A stretch of 64,000 nt of DNA from Amphiura filiformis (Eukaryota > Echinodermata > Ophiuroidea > Amphilepidida > Amphiuridae). Location: positions 620,001-684,000 of the forward strand of contig NW_027305509.1 in the NCBI RefSeq assembly GCF_039555335.1, written 5' to 3'. Below the pieces are notes generated by a model. The model was given only the letters and a program-made list of their open reading frames with translations, searched no databases and had not been told where the DNA came from. Positions 24,589 through 36,149 of this stretch are shown in pieces (positions within the stretch are counted from its first letter, which is position 1; each line of letters opens with the position of its first letter). The position numbers and the translations under genes are program-made.

Positions 24589-24709
24589 GTATTTTAGGTC
24601 CTAAGTAATAAATCAACAAATAAATACAAATTAATTTAAGTTTAAATCAATAAAAAAATAGTTTTAGTTAGAACACAAACCAGCCGGTCGGCCAAAATAC
24701 CACACTGTG

Positions 24710-24962
24710 TAACAGCAATTCATGGGTGAACATCTGAACTGCTCTCTGCTATGTTTTCCTGGCAAATAAAAATTGTTGATGGCATTTGGTTTTAGCCATT
24801 TGAACACATGCAAGTCATAGCCCCACGCCTACAAAAAATGAGTTTGGTTACCTTGAAAGAACTTTTTTTAACCTCAGGATTATGAATAATGATGACGTCA
24901 TCAAATTTTGGATAAAAAATGCAAAATTTATGTAAAAAATATTCTTGCCTGTAGGGATACAC

Positions 24963-25025
<63 letters not shown>

Positions 25026-25035
25026 TAATAATATT
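24710..25035. repeat. Dispersed repeat and (AAT)n microsatellite
   Basis: 24710-24805 is a diverged copy of the repeat at 20866-20955. At 24963-25031 about 23 AAT units occur. On the minus strand they follow a GGCAATTGAAATAAATATT sequence that looks like a LINE 3' end. The poly-Leu reading frame across it is an artefact. Confidence 0.7.
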
Positions 25036-26180
25036 TATTTCAATTGCCATAAATTACAAACATGAAAAAACATTAAAAGCAATTTAAATGACAATCCAGG
25101 AAAGAAGAAATAGACTAAACAGTCCAAGCACAATGTGTTCTTCTTTCCTGATTATATTAAAGTACATATAAAATAATAATAATAATATAGATACAAGATA
25201 CGCAAAGCAAAAACATTTGCATAAAATAATCATGAGTGAAACACTCTATGACATAACTTATGCACACAGGATGTATCAACAGTGCACAAGATAGGCAGCA
25301 AAAAATTAAAATATGTGTGAACAAAGTTATTGCCTTAGAGTGGGCCTACAAAAAACAAACCCAAATTCTGACAAGCAAACATGCATATGAAAAACATAAT
25401 TACATCATAAAATACTCTTTACACATGGCCTTAAACAAGGTAAGGTAAATACACCTCTTTCCATTTCTGGTATTGTGTTATTCAGATATTGTGTTAAGGA
25501 ACTTTTAATTTTATTTTTCCTACACGTACTAAATATAATGTTTGATTACGATTATCTCAATAAGCCGGTTTTTTTTTCACTTTTACGTGGCTATATATAT
25601 TGGCTATTTTCTCTGATAAACATATATTTTAACCAATCTATTTTCATATGCATTTGGATGTTCTTAGTAAGAAATAAATATGTTTGATTCCAAAATATGT
25701 ATTTGTATAACGTCTATCGGACAAAATATGGTGACGTCATCAAATCTGACTCCACATGTAAGAAATATCGAAATAGTTTTTATTGGTTTATATGATGACA
25801 AGCACCGTTACCTTTAATTTCAACACATGTCACTCAATTTGTTTACGATTTATGAACGACAGAAACTATCATCGCTGTCTGTATGAAAATTCAACTTCAA
25901 GTGCAGTTTTCATGCATTATGACTTTTGAGCTTCACAAGACTTGTATAATACTTCCTTTGTTTTTATTGCACGCATAATTAAAATGTTTATCTACATAAG
26001 TTTGAAACTTTGATGTATACTTTGAGGTACTGTATAGGTTTAATTTCATGGGTGATAAGAAAGGCTTTGTTGGGCTTACTTCTGTAAACTAGTGTTCAAC
26101 TGCAGTTTCTATTGCAGTTGTTTTATCACTTATTCTGTTTGTAGTCATATCTAACACTACCCATCATCCTCATCCAGCAG
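25036..26180. other. No recognised feature
   Basis: A+T-rich. Small frames at 25260-25448 and 25475-25687 lack recognisable domains. The left part may be 3' sequence of a LINE on the minus strand. Confidence 0.4.
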
Positions 26181-27450
26181 AATGCAATCAGTTACAACAC
26201 GTCCGCATCTATCAGGGTTACCTGATGTGCGCATGCATCCGATAGTACACTTTACACCGTTCTTTTCACATTTACAATTTCTCGGGGGGTTTTTCAGCAT
26301 CATTATGGGGACAAGTTTGCCATTAGCAATCTTCTGTCCACACAGCGTTGGATCTGGATAATCAGTTTCAGACAGATGGGTTTGCTAATTGACGACAATT
26401 TGGTTGGAGCTACGCTAGATGTGTTGGACAAATGCATCTTCTTTAGGGGGTAAATGTATGTAGTCCACTTTTTTCAAACAGATGAGCTCAAAATCATCCA
26501 AACTACCGGAGAAGCCATATCGCCCACAAACATGATAAAGAGCGAAGAAGAATTGTCGTCCTGCCCTTATCACTTATTCTGTTAGCTCCATTTGACCAGC
26601 TTCACCATAGTTTCCTAATGATGTGAAGGCATTGTATCTATTACTATCTAGTACTGTGGCCAAATCCATTCTTTTGCAATTCCTGTAAGGGTATCGCAGC
26701 CGCCGATGACATAGGCCTATATGGCAAGAATCACTGCTGTTAATTCCAGTTCAGCAATGTTCATGTTTTTGCTCATTGTTTCTACAATGGTATGCAATGA
26801 TAATGCGACTTATAAAGCCATAATTTCTCCAGTCCAGCGTAGTACATTCCCATGATGCTTACATCTGTGTCAGTTGCATATATGATAATACATCCTGGTA
26901 TCTGCTTCTCTATGGACAGTACATAACAATTTAGGATGTCAATTCTAGTGTCACGTAAGCAACCTCCAACTATGGGATGCACACCTTGTGGTAGATTGTC
27001 ATGTTGACGTTCCCATGCCTTTGCAAGATAGTGCAGAAGGTTGTATTTATTCTTTGGATTCATCATGAATAAATCCCAGTTGGGAATAAGCAGGGTATCC
27101 TGTGGGTTATACTCAAAAGTTTTCCCTTCAATGATACCAGATCTCCAACATGATACCAATCCCCGACAAAGTGAATGGCATCACAACCTGCAGGTCTTAG
27201 ATTCAGCAATTTCTTCAGATAATTAGCTTCTAAATCAAAGAAAGTTTTGCTTCTGAATTGCTGAAACCGTTTGATAAAGGCCATCGCGTCAAACTTTCAC
27301 ACTAAAACCACCATCGGTGCTCATGCTTGGAGGCGACTCATGAGCTGGCCAATCATTTATGAAGCTGCTTCATTTCCCTTTTCATGACAAATCCGCAAAT
27401 GCAGCATTCGGCTGAAAAAGAGAACCTGGATAGCTAGTTCACTCATGCTG
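26180..27450 (-). pseudogene. Broken copy of an ATDTDV/GCDT-motif invertebrate gene family
   Basis: Minus-strand pieces read ELAIQVLFF, then INDWPAHESPPSMSTDGGF, FDAMAFIKRFQQFRSKTFFD, LNLRPAGCDAIHFVGD, PQDTLLIPNWD, IIYATDTDVSIMGM (about 26890-26835), YVIGGCDT (26716-26693), FFFALYHVCGRYGFSG, VDYIHLPPKEDAFVQHI and a Cys-rich tail NCKCEKNGVKCTIGC (about 26290-26245). I know ATDTDV and a later GCDT from large families of uncharacterised invertebrate proteins, often linked to a PIN/FEN-like nuclease fold. That function is an inference. There are frameshifts and stops along the length and no introns are evident, so it may be a retrocopy or a decayed mobile gene. Confidence is high that this is a degraded protein gene, lower on its role. 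Confidence 0.65.
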
Positions 27451-27667
27451 TAAAACCGACTTTCTCGTCCAATTAATCAACAAAATACAAATTTCTACTA
27501 ATAATGCTCTCTACTGCTAAAACATTCTTTGCTTGTTCAGCAACAGTTTTTCTTCCTCTCTTTTTTAGCCTATTAACAGTGTCGAATTTCATACTAGAAG
27601 TATCCTGTGCCTTCTTAAGTGCACTGACACCAATTTTTCTGGCATTTATATGGCCCAGTAGATACGT

Positions 27668-28440
27668 TCTTCTTCTTCTGGTAAAGTGCTGCTTTATCTG
27701 GATGAAGATAATTCGCACTGCGGAAGCGCACAAGCGTGGAACAAGTTTGTGACGCAACCTTATCTTGGTGCAAATATGTACAGGTGCAAGTAAAAAAGTC
27801 CTGGGCCTCTGGTGCAGGCTAGGTGGTTGGACCCCCAGCAACGCAGTCTTGAATGCGTTGAGGGAAGCTAGGAGAGCAGGATCGAATGTCAGGTTGTTCC
27901 AATCTCTGCATGTGCAGGGGAAGAAGGATGAGGCATATACCTGGGTGCTGCAGTGCAGCAAAGTGAATCAGGATCTGTGCCCTATGTTCTTGGATGATGA
28001 CTCGGTTAGGTGATCACGCCAGTTGAAGTCAACAAGGCTGTAGTGGATCCGGTACATCTTAGCGAGTCGGATTTGAGTGCGTCTGCTCTCCAAAATGGGC
28101 CACTGCAGGTCTTTGAACATGGCGGAGACGCTGCTGGTTTGGTCGTAAATACCAGTGACGAATCGGATACCTCTTTTTGCACCATCTCGATCTTGTCAGC
28201 ATTTCGGTGAGTGTCTGGATCCTATGCTGTTGCAGCATATTCCACAATTAGGTGGTAAAAGTTGAATGATCTTGATCTTGCGACTGCATTGACGGAAGTT
28301 ACGACACAGGAAGGCGTTGGTGGAGTTTGTTTTCTTAAACACTGTGTCTACATGGGTGTTGAAGGTCAACTTGGAGTTATAAAAAGTTATTGGCAGGTAA
28401 TCACACAATCAAAGTTGTCTTGTGATTTCATCAGTTTCTT
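27668..28440 (-). pseudogene. LINE 3' fragment (post-RT region)
   Basis: Minus-strand pieces read NSKLTFNTHVDTVFKKTNST, DPDTHRNADKIEMVQKRGIR, then SSVSAMFKDLQWPILESRRT and ASSFFPCTCRDWNNL with DPALLASLNAFKTALLG. These are the thumb and C-terminal motifs of a Jockey/CR1-group LINE. The RT palm is absent and several frameshifts and a stop separate the pieces. The 3' end is marked by GAAGAAGAAG on the minus strand at about 27670. Confidence 0.8.
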
Positions 28441-28675
28441 TGTCAACATCGAGAACAAGACCAGACTAATTGAGCTGATTCACAGTCTATTGGTGTCAAC
28501 AGTTTCTTTGCAACATTAAGAACATGACCAGACTAATTGAGCTAATTTTGGGTCATCTTGAATTAGTAGCTCGCTATAGCAATCTGAAACACTTACTTAG
28601 AGGTGACAACGATCAAACACAACTATTGCATTCTTACATCAAAGACAAGGCCTACTATTACATTATCTTATCAAA

Positions 28676-28850
28676 TACATACATATACATACATACATAC
28701 ACAATTCTTTTATAAAGCGCCGTTACATCTAGACCACAGCGCATAAACAAATTCAAAGCATAAACACAATATCGAGGGTTGACAATAAGGCTTTCTGATT
28801 GTCAACTCTCGATATAACAAAACAAAGTGAGCAATAACAACAGTTAACTT
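28676..28850 (-). repeat. L2-type LINE 3' tail with (GTAT)n
   Basis: On the minus strand GGCGCTTTATAAAAGAATTG is followed by GTATGTATGTATG. This is the same kind of 3' end (GCGCT-TATAAA plus a short tandem tail) as the LINEs at 21.9 and 45.5 kb. The remaining body is short and includes a hairpin (arms about 28770-28787 and 28796-28813, ATATCGAGGGTTGACAAT). Confidence 0.6.
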
Positions 28851-29779
28851 TTCATTTGATTTTTAAAATGCACCTTCAAATGTGACCTCCTGGTATCTTC
28901 CTATTAATATTTTGACATTCTGAGTATTACATTACTGACATCAATACTAAACCAACATCTGATGATCTGGTCGATCATACAGCCCCTATGACGCTACGCC
29001 ACATAAGTGACTATTTTAACCGTATACTGGTCCAGAAAAAACCATCTGAGAATTTCTCCTTTCATGCGTGGTACCATTTTTAACCTGGTCTAACTTTTTT
29101 ATATGGAAAAATGCTTTCTGGCAACACTGTCTGCCTATTTTAAAATTACCAAAACTTTTGTATTTATATGGGTACAGTACTACCTAATCTAGCCACACTG
29201 AAAAATATAACATATAAAAAGCACCACTTTGGGGGTTACAGCTCATTGAATATTGCTTTATTTCAGAAAAAAATAAGAAAAACACCCCTGTTTGAAACAA
29301 TGGTATATCCCAAGTAGGACAGCATGTTTGTTAGACAACTGCATTTCTAGAAAGCACATGTATTGCCAATCATTTCGTGTAGGTCTTAATGCTTACCTTT
29401 ATTTTGCTTTTATATGGTGAATCCTGAAAGTTGTCATTTTTTAGCCTTGTAAAAGTATTCCCAATACCTGTCATTTGATGTTTTGGCTGTTACTATGGTA
29501 ACGAAGGTGGAGTGATGAAATAATTTTTTTGTTGTAAACTTTGACCAAAGTTGCATCCTGACATAAATAATGAAGATTTTTTGTTGAAGTCTGCCAACTG
29601 TTTTGATTTTCTTTGATTGTAACGCTATACTACTCTTAATTGTTTCTTGGTTTGTTTGTCTTTTTCATGTGTTCGCGCGCTCTGAGTTCCACGGAAGATT
29701 TTGCGCCTTAAAAGAACCATTTATTATAATCATTATTATTAACATGTTTTTCACAACCAGACACAGAAATTCATCCGTA
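28851..29779. other. No recognised feature
   Basis: Unique-looking A+T-rich DNA. The 70-codon frame at 29603-29815 has a hydrophobic start but runs into the next MITE and has no support. Confidence 0.4.
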
Positions 29780-30468
29780 CCCAGCAAACACAAAAACGTT
29801 TTAAAAACATTTTAAATAAGTTATATTTTGGATTTTGGTTTAGGTAAAAACGTTTTAATAACATTAAAATGTCGGGTTATATAAAGGCCATGATAACGTT
29901 TTAAAACGTTTTGTATGAAAACACACTACAACAATATTTTTTAATGTTTTCAAAAAATTTTATTGTAAACTATTTTTGCAAACATTTTTGCCAAATATTG
30001 TTTCAATACTTAAATAACATTATGTTAAAATATTTGAACCCAGCAAACGAGAAATGTTCTTAAAATGTTTTTTCAAAACCTTTTAATAACATTTAAATGT
30101 CGGGTTATATAAAGGTCATGAAAACGTTTTTAAAACGTTATTGAAAATATTTTGGGCAAACATTTTTCGCAAAATATTTTTTCAACTAAAATAACATTCT
30201 GTTTAGAATGTTTTGTATCAAGTTTTCAAGAATGTTTTTGGAATGTTATTAAAACGTTTTTATACCCTTTATATAACCCGACATTTAAACGTTTTCTGTA
30301 AAACATTTTTGTTTGCTGAGCAGTAGATTATCAAAAAATGTTTTTTAAGGTTATGAAAACGTTTTATACTCTTAATATACCCATTATATAACCCGACATT
30401 TAAACGTTTTCTGACAACCTTTTATAACCTTTTGAGAATGATGTCGAAAACGTTTTGTGTTTGCTGGG
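29780..30468. mobile_element. MITE with CCCAGCAAAC ends
   Basis: The ends read CCCAGCAAACACAAAAACG and, in reverse complement, CCCAGCAAACACAAAACG. TA lies outside both (29778-29779 and 30469-30470). Inside, ATGTCGGGTTATATAAAGG-type words occur twice forward (about 29869 and 30098) and twice reversed (about 30264 and 30380), always next to AAACGTTTT runs. A CCCAGCAAACG at about 30040 may mark a second, nested copy end. It is non-coding. Confidence 0.8.
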
Positions 30469-31379
30469 TATATACCTATTATATACATGATATACAAGCT
30501 TATCACTGCGCAGAGTTGACGTAAATTAAACTCATATAAAATAACAAAAAAATACATTTCCAACAGCCCGTCTAAATGATTTACAAATTATATTACTAAG
30601 GGAATTCGTTATTACAGATGGGGACTAAATTTTAATTTAACCTCTTTTTTTACTTTGGACGGATGTAGCAGCTCGAAAAGACCTCAGTGTGTTTAACATC
30701 GGTTAACATTTATTTGAAGACCCCATTTCTTGAAATCCAAAACACCCATTGGTTTTGAGACATGTTTACTTTTTGTTAAATTTTGGTAGCAAATGAAACA
30801 TGAATGTTTTGTAGGAATTTCAGTGAAAAAACACCGTGTCGCCAAAAGATGATTTTTTTATAGATTCCTTAAAGGAAGGTGACCCGATATATTTGGAAAA
30901 TCGAATTCTTTAAAACTTATAACACGTATAAAACGTATAGGCCTAACATAAAATGTTGTCCCTTTCAAGCATTCATGCAAAAAGAACACGTAAATGTTTC
31001 TTGTAAATATGACTAATTCCTTATGGAATTACTGGCATTTATACAGCATGATACTGGTAGTATTCAGTGTTTTTATTAATGATAATCATCATGCATGATC
31101 ATACAATATACTGACATAAAATGAAAGGCCCTATTTGTGTCATTAACATATTGAAGTTTCAAATAAGTGTATTACCGAAGATATCTTAAAAAAACTGTCG
31201 AATTAGTTTAAAACGTGGTATACCACATTCGATACAAATTCAACAGCTTTATGATGATTTCTTCGGCGATATGGCGATATGGAATGCCTAATTTCAATAT
31301 ATATTAATGAGAAAAATATGAAAGATGGAGTACCATCTGAAAATGCCGAGGTAGGAATTAATGTTTTGTGTTGGGATTA

Positions 31380-32030
31380 AGCAAATGTAAACACAGTGCA
31401 GTATTTATTTTATATAAATGTCTTTGAATATTGTGAAAAATATTAGTATAATGGCTGTAAGAATTGAAATGTGAATGGGGGACAAATATATCAAAAAATC
31501 ATAAAAATCATAGCGTGGCATTTAAATCAATTATTTAGCCAAGTTGATATTGTTCTGAAGTTCAAAACCATTGATTTTGATACCAAACATTAAACTAATT
31601 TTGTAGGAGCCAGGTTTCCGCATAATGGCGAATACCAGTTTATTATAAACCGTCCATATAACCAGGGTTAACATTGTTCCAACCAGGGTTAACCATGACT
31701 TAAACATGTTACATTGCCGTGATTTCCGCATAATGGCGAATACCAGTTTATTATAAACCGTCCCTATATAACCTGGGTTAACATGGTTCAAACAAGGGTT
31801 AGCATGGTTAAAACCTGCTACATCATCGAGATTTTTTAATTTTGACGAATATTAGATTAACATAAACCCGTCCCTATATTGCCATATGACTATACTTATT
31901 ATAAAATAAAAGAAACTGTTTATAGTTTGACAGTATGCGGTAATGATTACACCATACCATTTCAAATCTTACGTCATAATAAAACTTAATGTATTGCAGC
32001 TAGTGTATATAATGCTAATATAAGTGTTTT
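31380..32030. repeat. Left copy of a diverged direct duplication
   Basis: Matches 36150-37060 in the same orientation. Landmarks are GAATATTGTGAA with ATGGCTGTAAGAATTGAAAT (31425-31475), tandem units around CCAGTTTATTATAAACCGTCC (31612-31665 and 31721-31770), and CATTTCAAATCTTACGTCAT with GCAGCTAGTGTATA (31960-32010). The short minus-strand frame across it is not a gene. Confidence 0.75.
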
Positions 32031-32115
32031 CAATGGTGTATGCACATAATTAGAGGATGATTAATACATACCACGACGTTAACATCGCGACCAATCAGAC
32101 CGTTAATCGTGCTAA

Positions 32116-32548
32116 GGGGCTGTGCAATAATTATGAGGCCCCCCGGGGGTAAAATTTACAAACGGCTCGCCAAAAATCGCTTGCCCCCCCCCTCTCGGCC
32201 CGCCGAAAATAGCTTGCCCCCCTCTCTGCCCGCCACAAATTCTTTGCCCCCTCCTTGAACAATCCAAATTTTTGGGATCCCAAATTGCAAACCTTAAATG
32301 GTCGAGGTCTAGATGTATGTTGCGAGCGCAACGAGCAGAAAAATTTGCATATTTAAGCGTTTCCGTACTGTTTTCCTAAGCCCTTTTAGAGCGTTTTATT
32401 AAAAAGGCCCCCATGAATGCGTGCCAAAATCGCTTGCCCCCCCTCTCGGCTTGCCAAAATTGCTTGCCCCACCTTTTGGCTCGCCAAAAATTTCTTGCCC
32501 CCTCCCAATTTTACCCGCTCCCAGGGCACATAATTATTGCACAGCCCC
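32116..32548. mobile_element. TAA-flanked MITE, family B, copy 1
   Basis: The ends GGGGCTGTGCAATAATTAT pair over about 45 bp. TAA lies on both sides (32113-32115 and 32549-32551), which points to PIF/Harbinger. The interior has alternating GCCAAAA and CTTGCCCCCC words and GTTGCGAGCGCAACGAG. A 5'-truncated second copy is at 56868-57140. Confidence 0.85.
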
Positions 32549-32709
32549 TAACAGGTGTCTGTAGAGAAAAAAGACACGATGAATGCATTTCCTGTAATTC
32601 GTATTAATGCACGCTCCTGATGATGAACGAGTACATTGCTGCAGTGGATTGAAAATGGGTCTACCGGGCTATCGTGGATATTTATACTTCTTTTCACGGG
32701 GGGGGGGGG

Positions 32710-33462
32710 GAACCGTCACTCAGAAGACCCGTTACTCAGAAAGCCCACTATTCAGTTTCATTTAAAATGACCCGCTAACCAGAACACCCGCTAATCAGAA
32801 AACCCGTTAATCAGAAGGCCCGCTCCTCAGACAATATTTTCCGACTAGCGGGCCTTCTGATTGCTTCTTTTGCAGGATCACAACCTCTATTCAGACAACC
32901 CGCCACTCAGAAAACCCAGTTCTCAGGTTTAGGGTTAGGGCTAGGTTTAGGGTTAGGGCTAGGGCTAGGGCTAGGGTTAATAGGGTTAGAGTTAAAGTTA
33001 GTGCTAGGGTTAGGGTTAGGGCTAGGGGTATGGGTTACAGCTAGGCTTATGGTTAGGGATAGGGCTAGAGTTAGGGCTTGGGTTAGGTTTAGGGTTAGGG
33101 CTATCTCAGAACTTTGTATCTTAAAACAGTCCACTAGTCTTGTGTTTATGTATATTTATATTTATATTGTATTTTTGTAAAACGGTACTCAATTCAGCCT
33201 TTGGCTGCGATGCATCTGTCTAAACCTAAACCTAAACCTAGTCAGAATTCTGAATAGTGGGCATTCTGAGTAGCGGGTTTTCTGGGTAACGGATATAGCC
33301 CGCTAGCCAGAAAACCCGCTGGTCAGAAAAAAAAACCCCGAGTAGATGGACTTTTACATAAAATACCACAAAAAGCCCACTATTCAGAAGAAAATTCTGA
33401 CTAGTGGGCTTTCTGAATAATGGGTCTTCTGACTACCGGGTCTTCTGAGTGACGGGCAGCAA
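32710..33462. repeat. Palindromic element with telomere-like core
   Basis: Left (about 32710-32830) and right (about 33350-33462) flanks pair. Each contains many copies of a short unit of the form CCCGCTAATCAGAAAA. The outermost pair is CCGTCACTCAGAAGACCCG. The core at 32934-33105 is a run of TTAGGG and CTAGGG variants, and CCTAAA repeats face the other way at 33221-33240. No gene is present; the Pro/Asn/Leu-rich frames are repeat artefacts. Confidence 0.7.
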
Positions 33463-33822
33463 CCCTTATGACGACGGAACAAAACCTATTTTCGGGCAGA
33501 CGGACCATTCAAATAGAGTCAAGTTTTTTTTTTCAAATGTCTGAAACGATGGAACCTAAAAAAAAGAAACGTGTGTGAGAAATGCACAATATTTTTACCC
33601 GATTTGTTTGGGTTTTTTGGTAAGAGTGTGTTAACGAAATGCCCCTATTTGTAAACGTAATCTGTCATCGGACGACCTTATCAGACTTGCCTTTTTCATC
33701 ACTTTTTCGCCACTTTCATATATGGATATACGGTTCACGGTCCTGGTTATGTAAGACAGCATTTTGAAAACAATAACTTGTCTTGTCAACCATCTTATAG
33801 AAGTAAATATCAATACGTATTG
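33463..33822. other. No recognised feature
   Basis: Unique-looking sequence with no supported frame. The ATTG at 33819-33822 is the left flank of the next element. Confidence 0.4.
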
Positions 33823-36133
33823 GGGTCATTCCATATGAAATCAAGGAGGCGCCCCACCTGACCCCCTCAGATTTGCTTTATATTTTAGTCATATGTTGTA
33901 CCTGTAAAAATATTAAAAACCTGCAAATTTGAGGTCTGTAGCTCTTACAGATTTTCTGTGGCAGCCATTTAAAGTTGGAGTAGGGGGGTCTAAATTTGGA
34001 CCCAAAAGTTGCCCTTTAAATAATTTTCATCTTTGGGAGTCTGTGCCTTCTTTATAAAATGAGAGAGAGGTCTGAAACTTTGTATACACACTAACTGCAT
34101 GCCCAATTTGTCAAAAAATAAAAAATAAAAAATTTCTGTAATTGCGCGTTGTGTCACGGGGTCATTAAATATGCAAGAAAAAAATGTAATGTTTTGTAAA
34201 CTGGCACGTTTAGCCCCCTAAATTCACATTTTTTGTCAGATTAATTATTTTTTGTTATCACTGATGCTATATAGGATAAATACAATGCATATCCAAAAAA
34301 ATTGAGGTCACAACTCATTTACATTTCGAACAGCGCCCTCACGAAGATGAAATTTATTGCAAATTCAACATTTTCAGGGGGCCCAAAGTCGATGTGGTCC
34401 ACCTTCAAAATGTATAAACATCACTTTTATATAACTAACTCTTAAATTACAACTTTGCTAAGTCCCAGTAATTGTATAGGTTGACTTCATATAAAACGAC
34501 AAGCCCAAAGTTGACCATTTTCTTATGATTGCATGTATTGCAAATGTGCCGAATTGTGAAGGCTTAAAAGTCAAATTGGCCCCAATATTGAAAATAAAAT
34601 GGAAATAAAAGTAAATAGGGCCAAAAACTATGCATCTAGTCATTTATTTTTAATATTGTGGCCATTTTGACTTTTAAACCTTCCGAATTCGGCACACTTG
34701 CAGTACATGCAATCATAAGAAAATGGTAAATTTTGGGCTTGTCGTTTTATATGAAGTCAACCTATAAAATTACTGGGTTTGATCAAAGTTGTAATTTAAG
34801 ACTAGTAGTCTTATAAAAGTGATGTTTTATAAATTTTGAAGGTTGACCACATCGACTTTGGGCCCCCTGAAAATGGTGAATTTGCATTAATTTTCATCTT
34901 CGCGAGGGCGCTGTTGGAAATGTAAATAAATGGTCACCTCAATGTTTTGGATATGCATTGTATTTGTCCTATATATCGCATCAGTAACAACAAAAAACAA
35001 TTATTCTGACAAAAAATGTAAATTTAGGGGGCTAAACTTGCCAGTATACAAAACATTACATTTTTTTGCATATTTAATGACCCCGTGACACAACGCGCAA
35101 TTACAGACATTTATTTTCTTAAACTTTTTGACAAATTGGGCATGCAATTAGTGTGTATACAAGGTTTCAGACCTCTCTCTATTTTTATTAGGAAGGTACA
35201 GGCTCCCAAAGATGAAATTTATTCAAAGGACAACTTTTGGGTCCAAATTTAGATTCCCCTACTCCAACTTTAAATAGCTACCATAGAAAATCTGTATATA
35301 TTCAAAATGAAATGGAAATAAAAGTAAATAGGGCCAATAACTACTCATCTAATCATTTATTTGTAATATTGTGGCCAATTTGACTTTCAAGCCTTCCGAA
35401 TTCGGCACATTTGCACTACATGCAATCATAAGAAAATGGTCAACTTTGGGCTTGTCATTTTATATGAAGTCAACCTATACAATTACTGGGACTTAGCAAA
35501 GTTGTAATTTAAGACTAATAGTTATATAAAAGTGATGTTTCATAAATTTTGAAGGTGGACCACATCGACTTTGGCCCCCCTGAAAATGTTGAATTTGCAA
35601 TAAATTTCATCTTCGTGAGGGCGCTGTTCGAAATGTAAATGAGTTGTGACCTCAATTTTTTGGATATGCATTGTATTTATCCTCTATATAGCATCAGTGA
35701 TAACAAAAAATAATTAATCTGACAAAAATGTGAATTTAGGGGGCTAAACTTGCCAGTTTACAAAACATTACATTTTTCTTACATATTTAATGACCCCGTG
35801 ACACAACGCGCAATTACAGAAATTTTTATTTTTTTATTTTTTTGACAAATTGGGCATGCAGTTAGTGTGTATACAAAGTTTCAGACCTCTCTCTCATTTT
35901 ATAAAGAAGGCACAGACTCCCAAAGATGAAATTTATTTAAAGGGCAACTTTTGGGTCCAAATTTAGACCCCCCTACTCCAACTTTAAATGGCTGCCACAG
36001 AAAATCAGTAAGAGCTACAGACCTCAAATTTGCAGGTTTTTAATATTTTTACAGGTACAACATATGACTAAAATATAAAGCAAATCTGAGGGGGTCAGGT
36101 GGGGCGCCTCCTTGATTTCATATGGAATGGCCC
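33823..36133. mobile_element. 2.3 kb fold-back element, copy 1
   Basis: The termini GGGTCATTCCATATGAAATC and their reverse complement bound the unit. ATTG stands on each side (33819-33822 and 36134-36137), a possible 4 bp target duplication. The layout is one left arm (33823 to about 34605) followed by two right arms in tandem (about 34630-35290, shortened, and about 35310-36133). Recognisable words are GACCCCGTGACACAACGCG, GAGGGCGCTGTTCGAAATG and CATCGACTTTGGGCCCCC. There is no coding region. A second copy with the same three-arm layout is at 50735-52803. Confidence 0.88.
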
Positions 36134-36149
36134 ATTGTTGTGTTTAAGT

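Noticed and set aside
24792-25025. Poly-Leu minus-strand frame
   Set aside because: Product of the (AAT)n array; no start context or domain.
32907-33134. Pro/Asn/Leu-rich minus-strand frame
   Set aside because: Translation of the telomere-like repeat.
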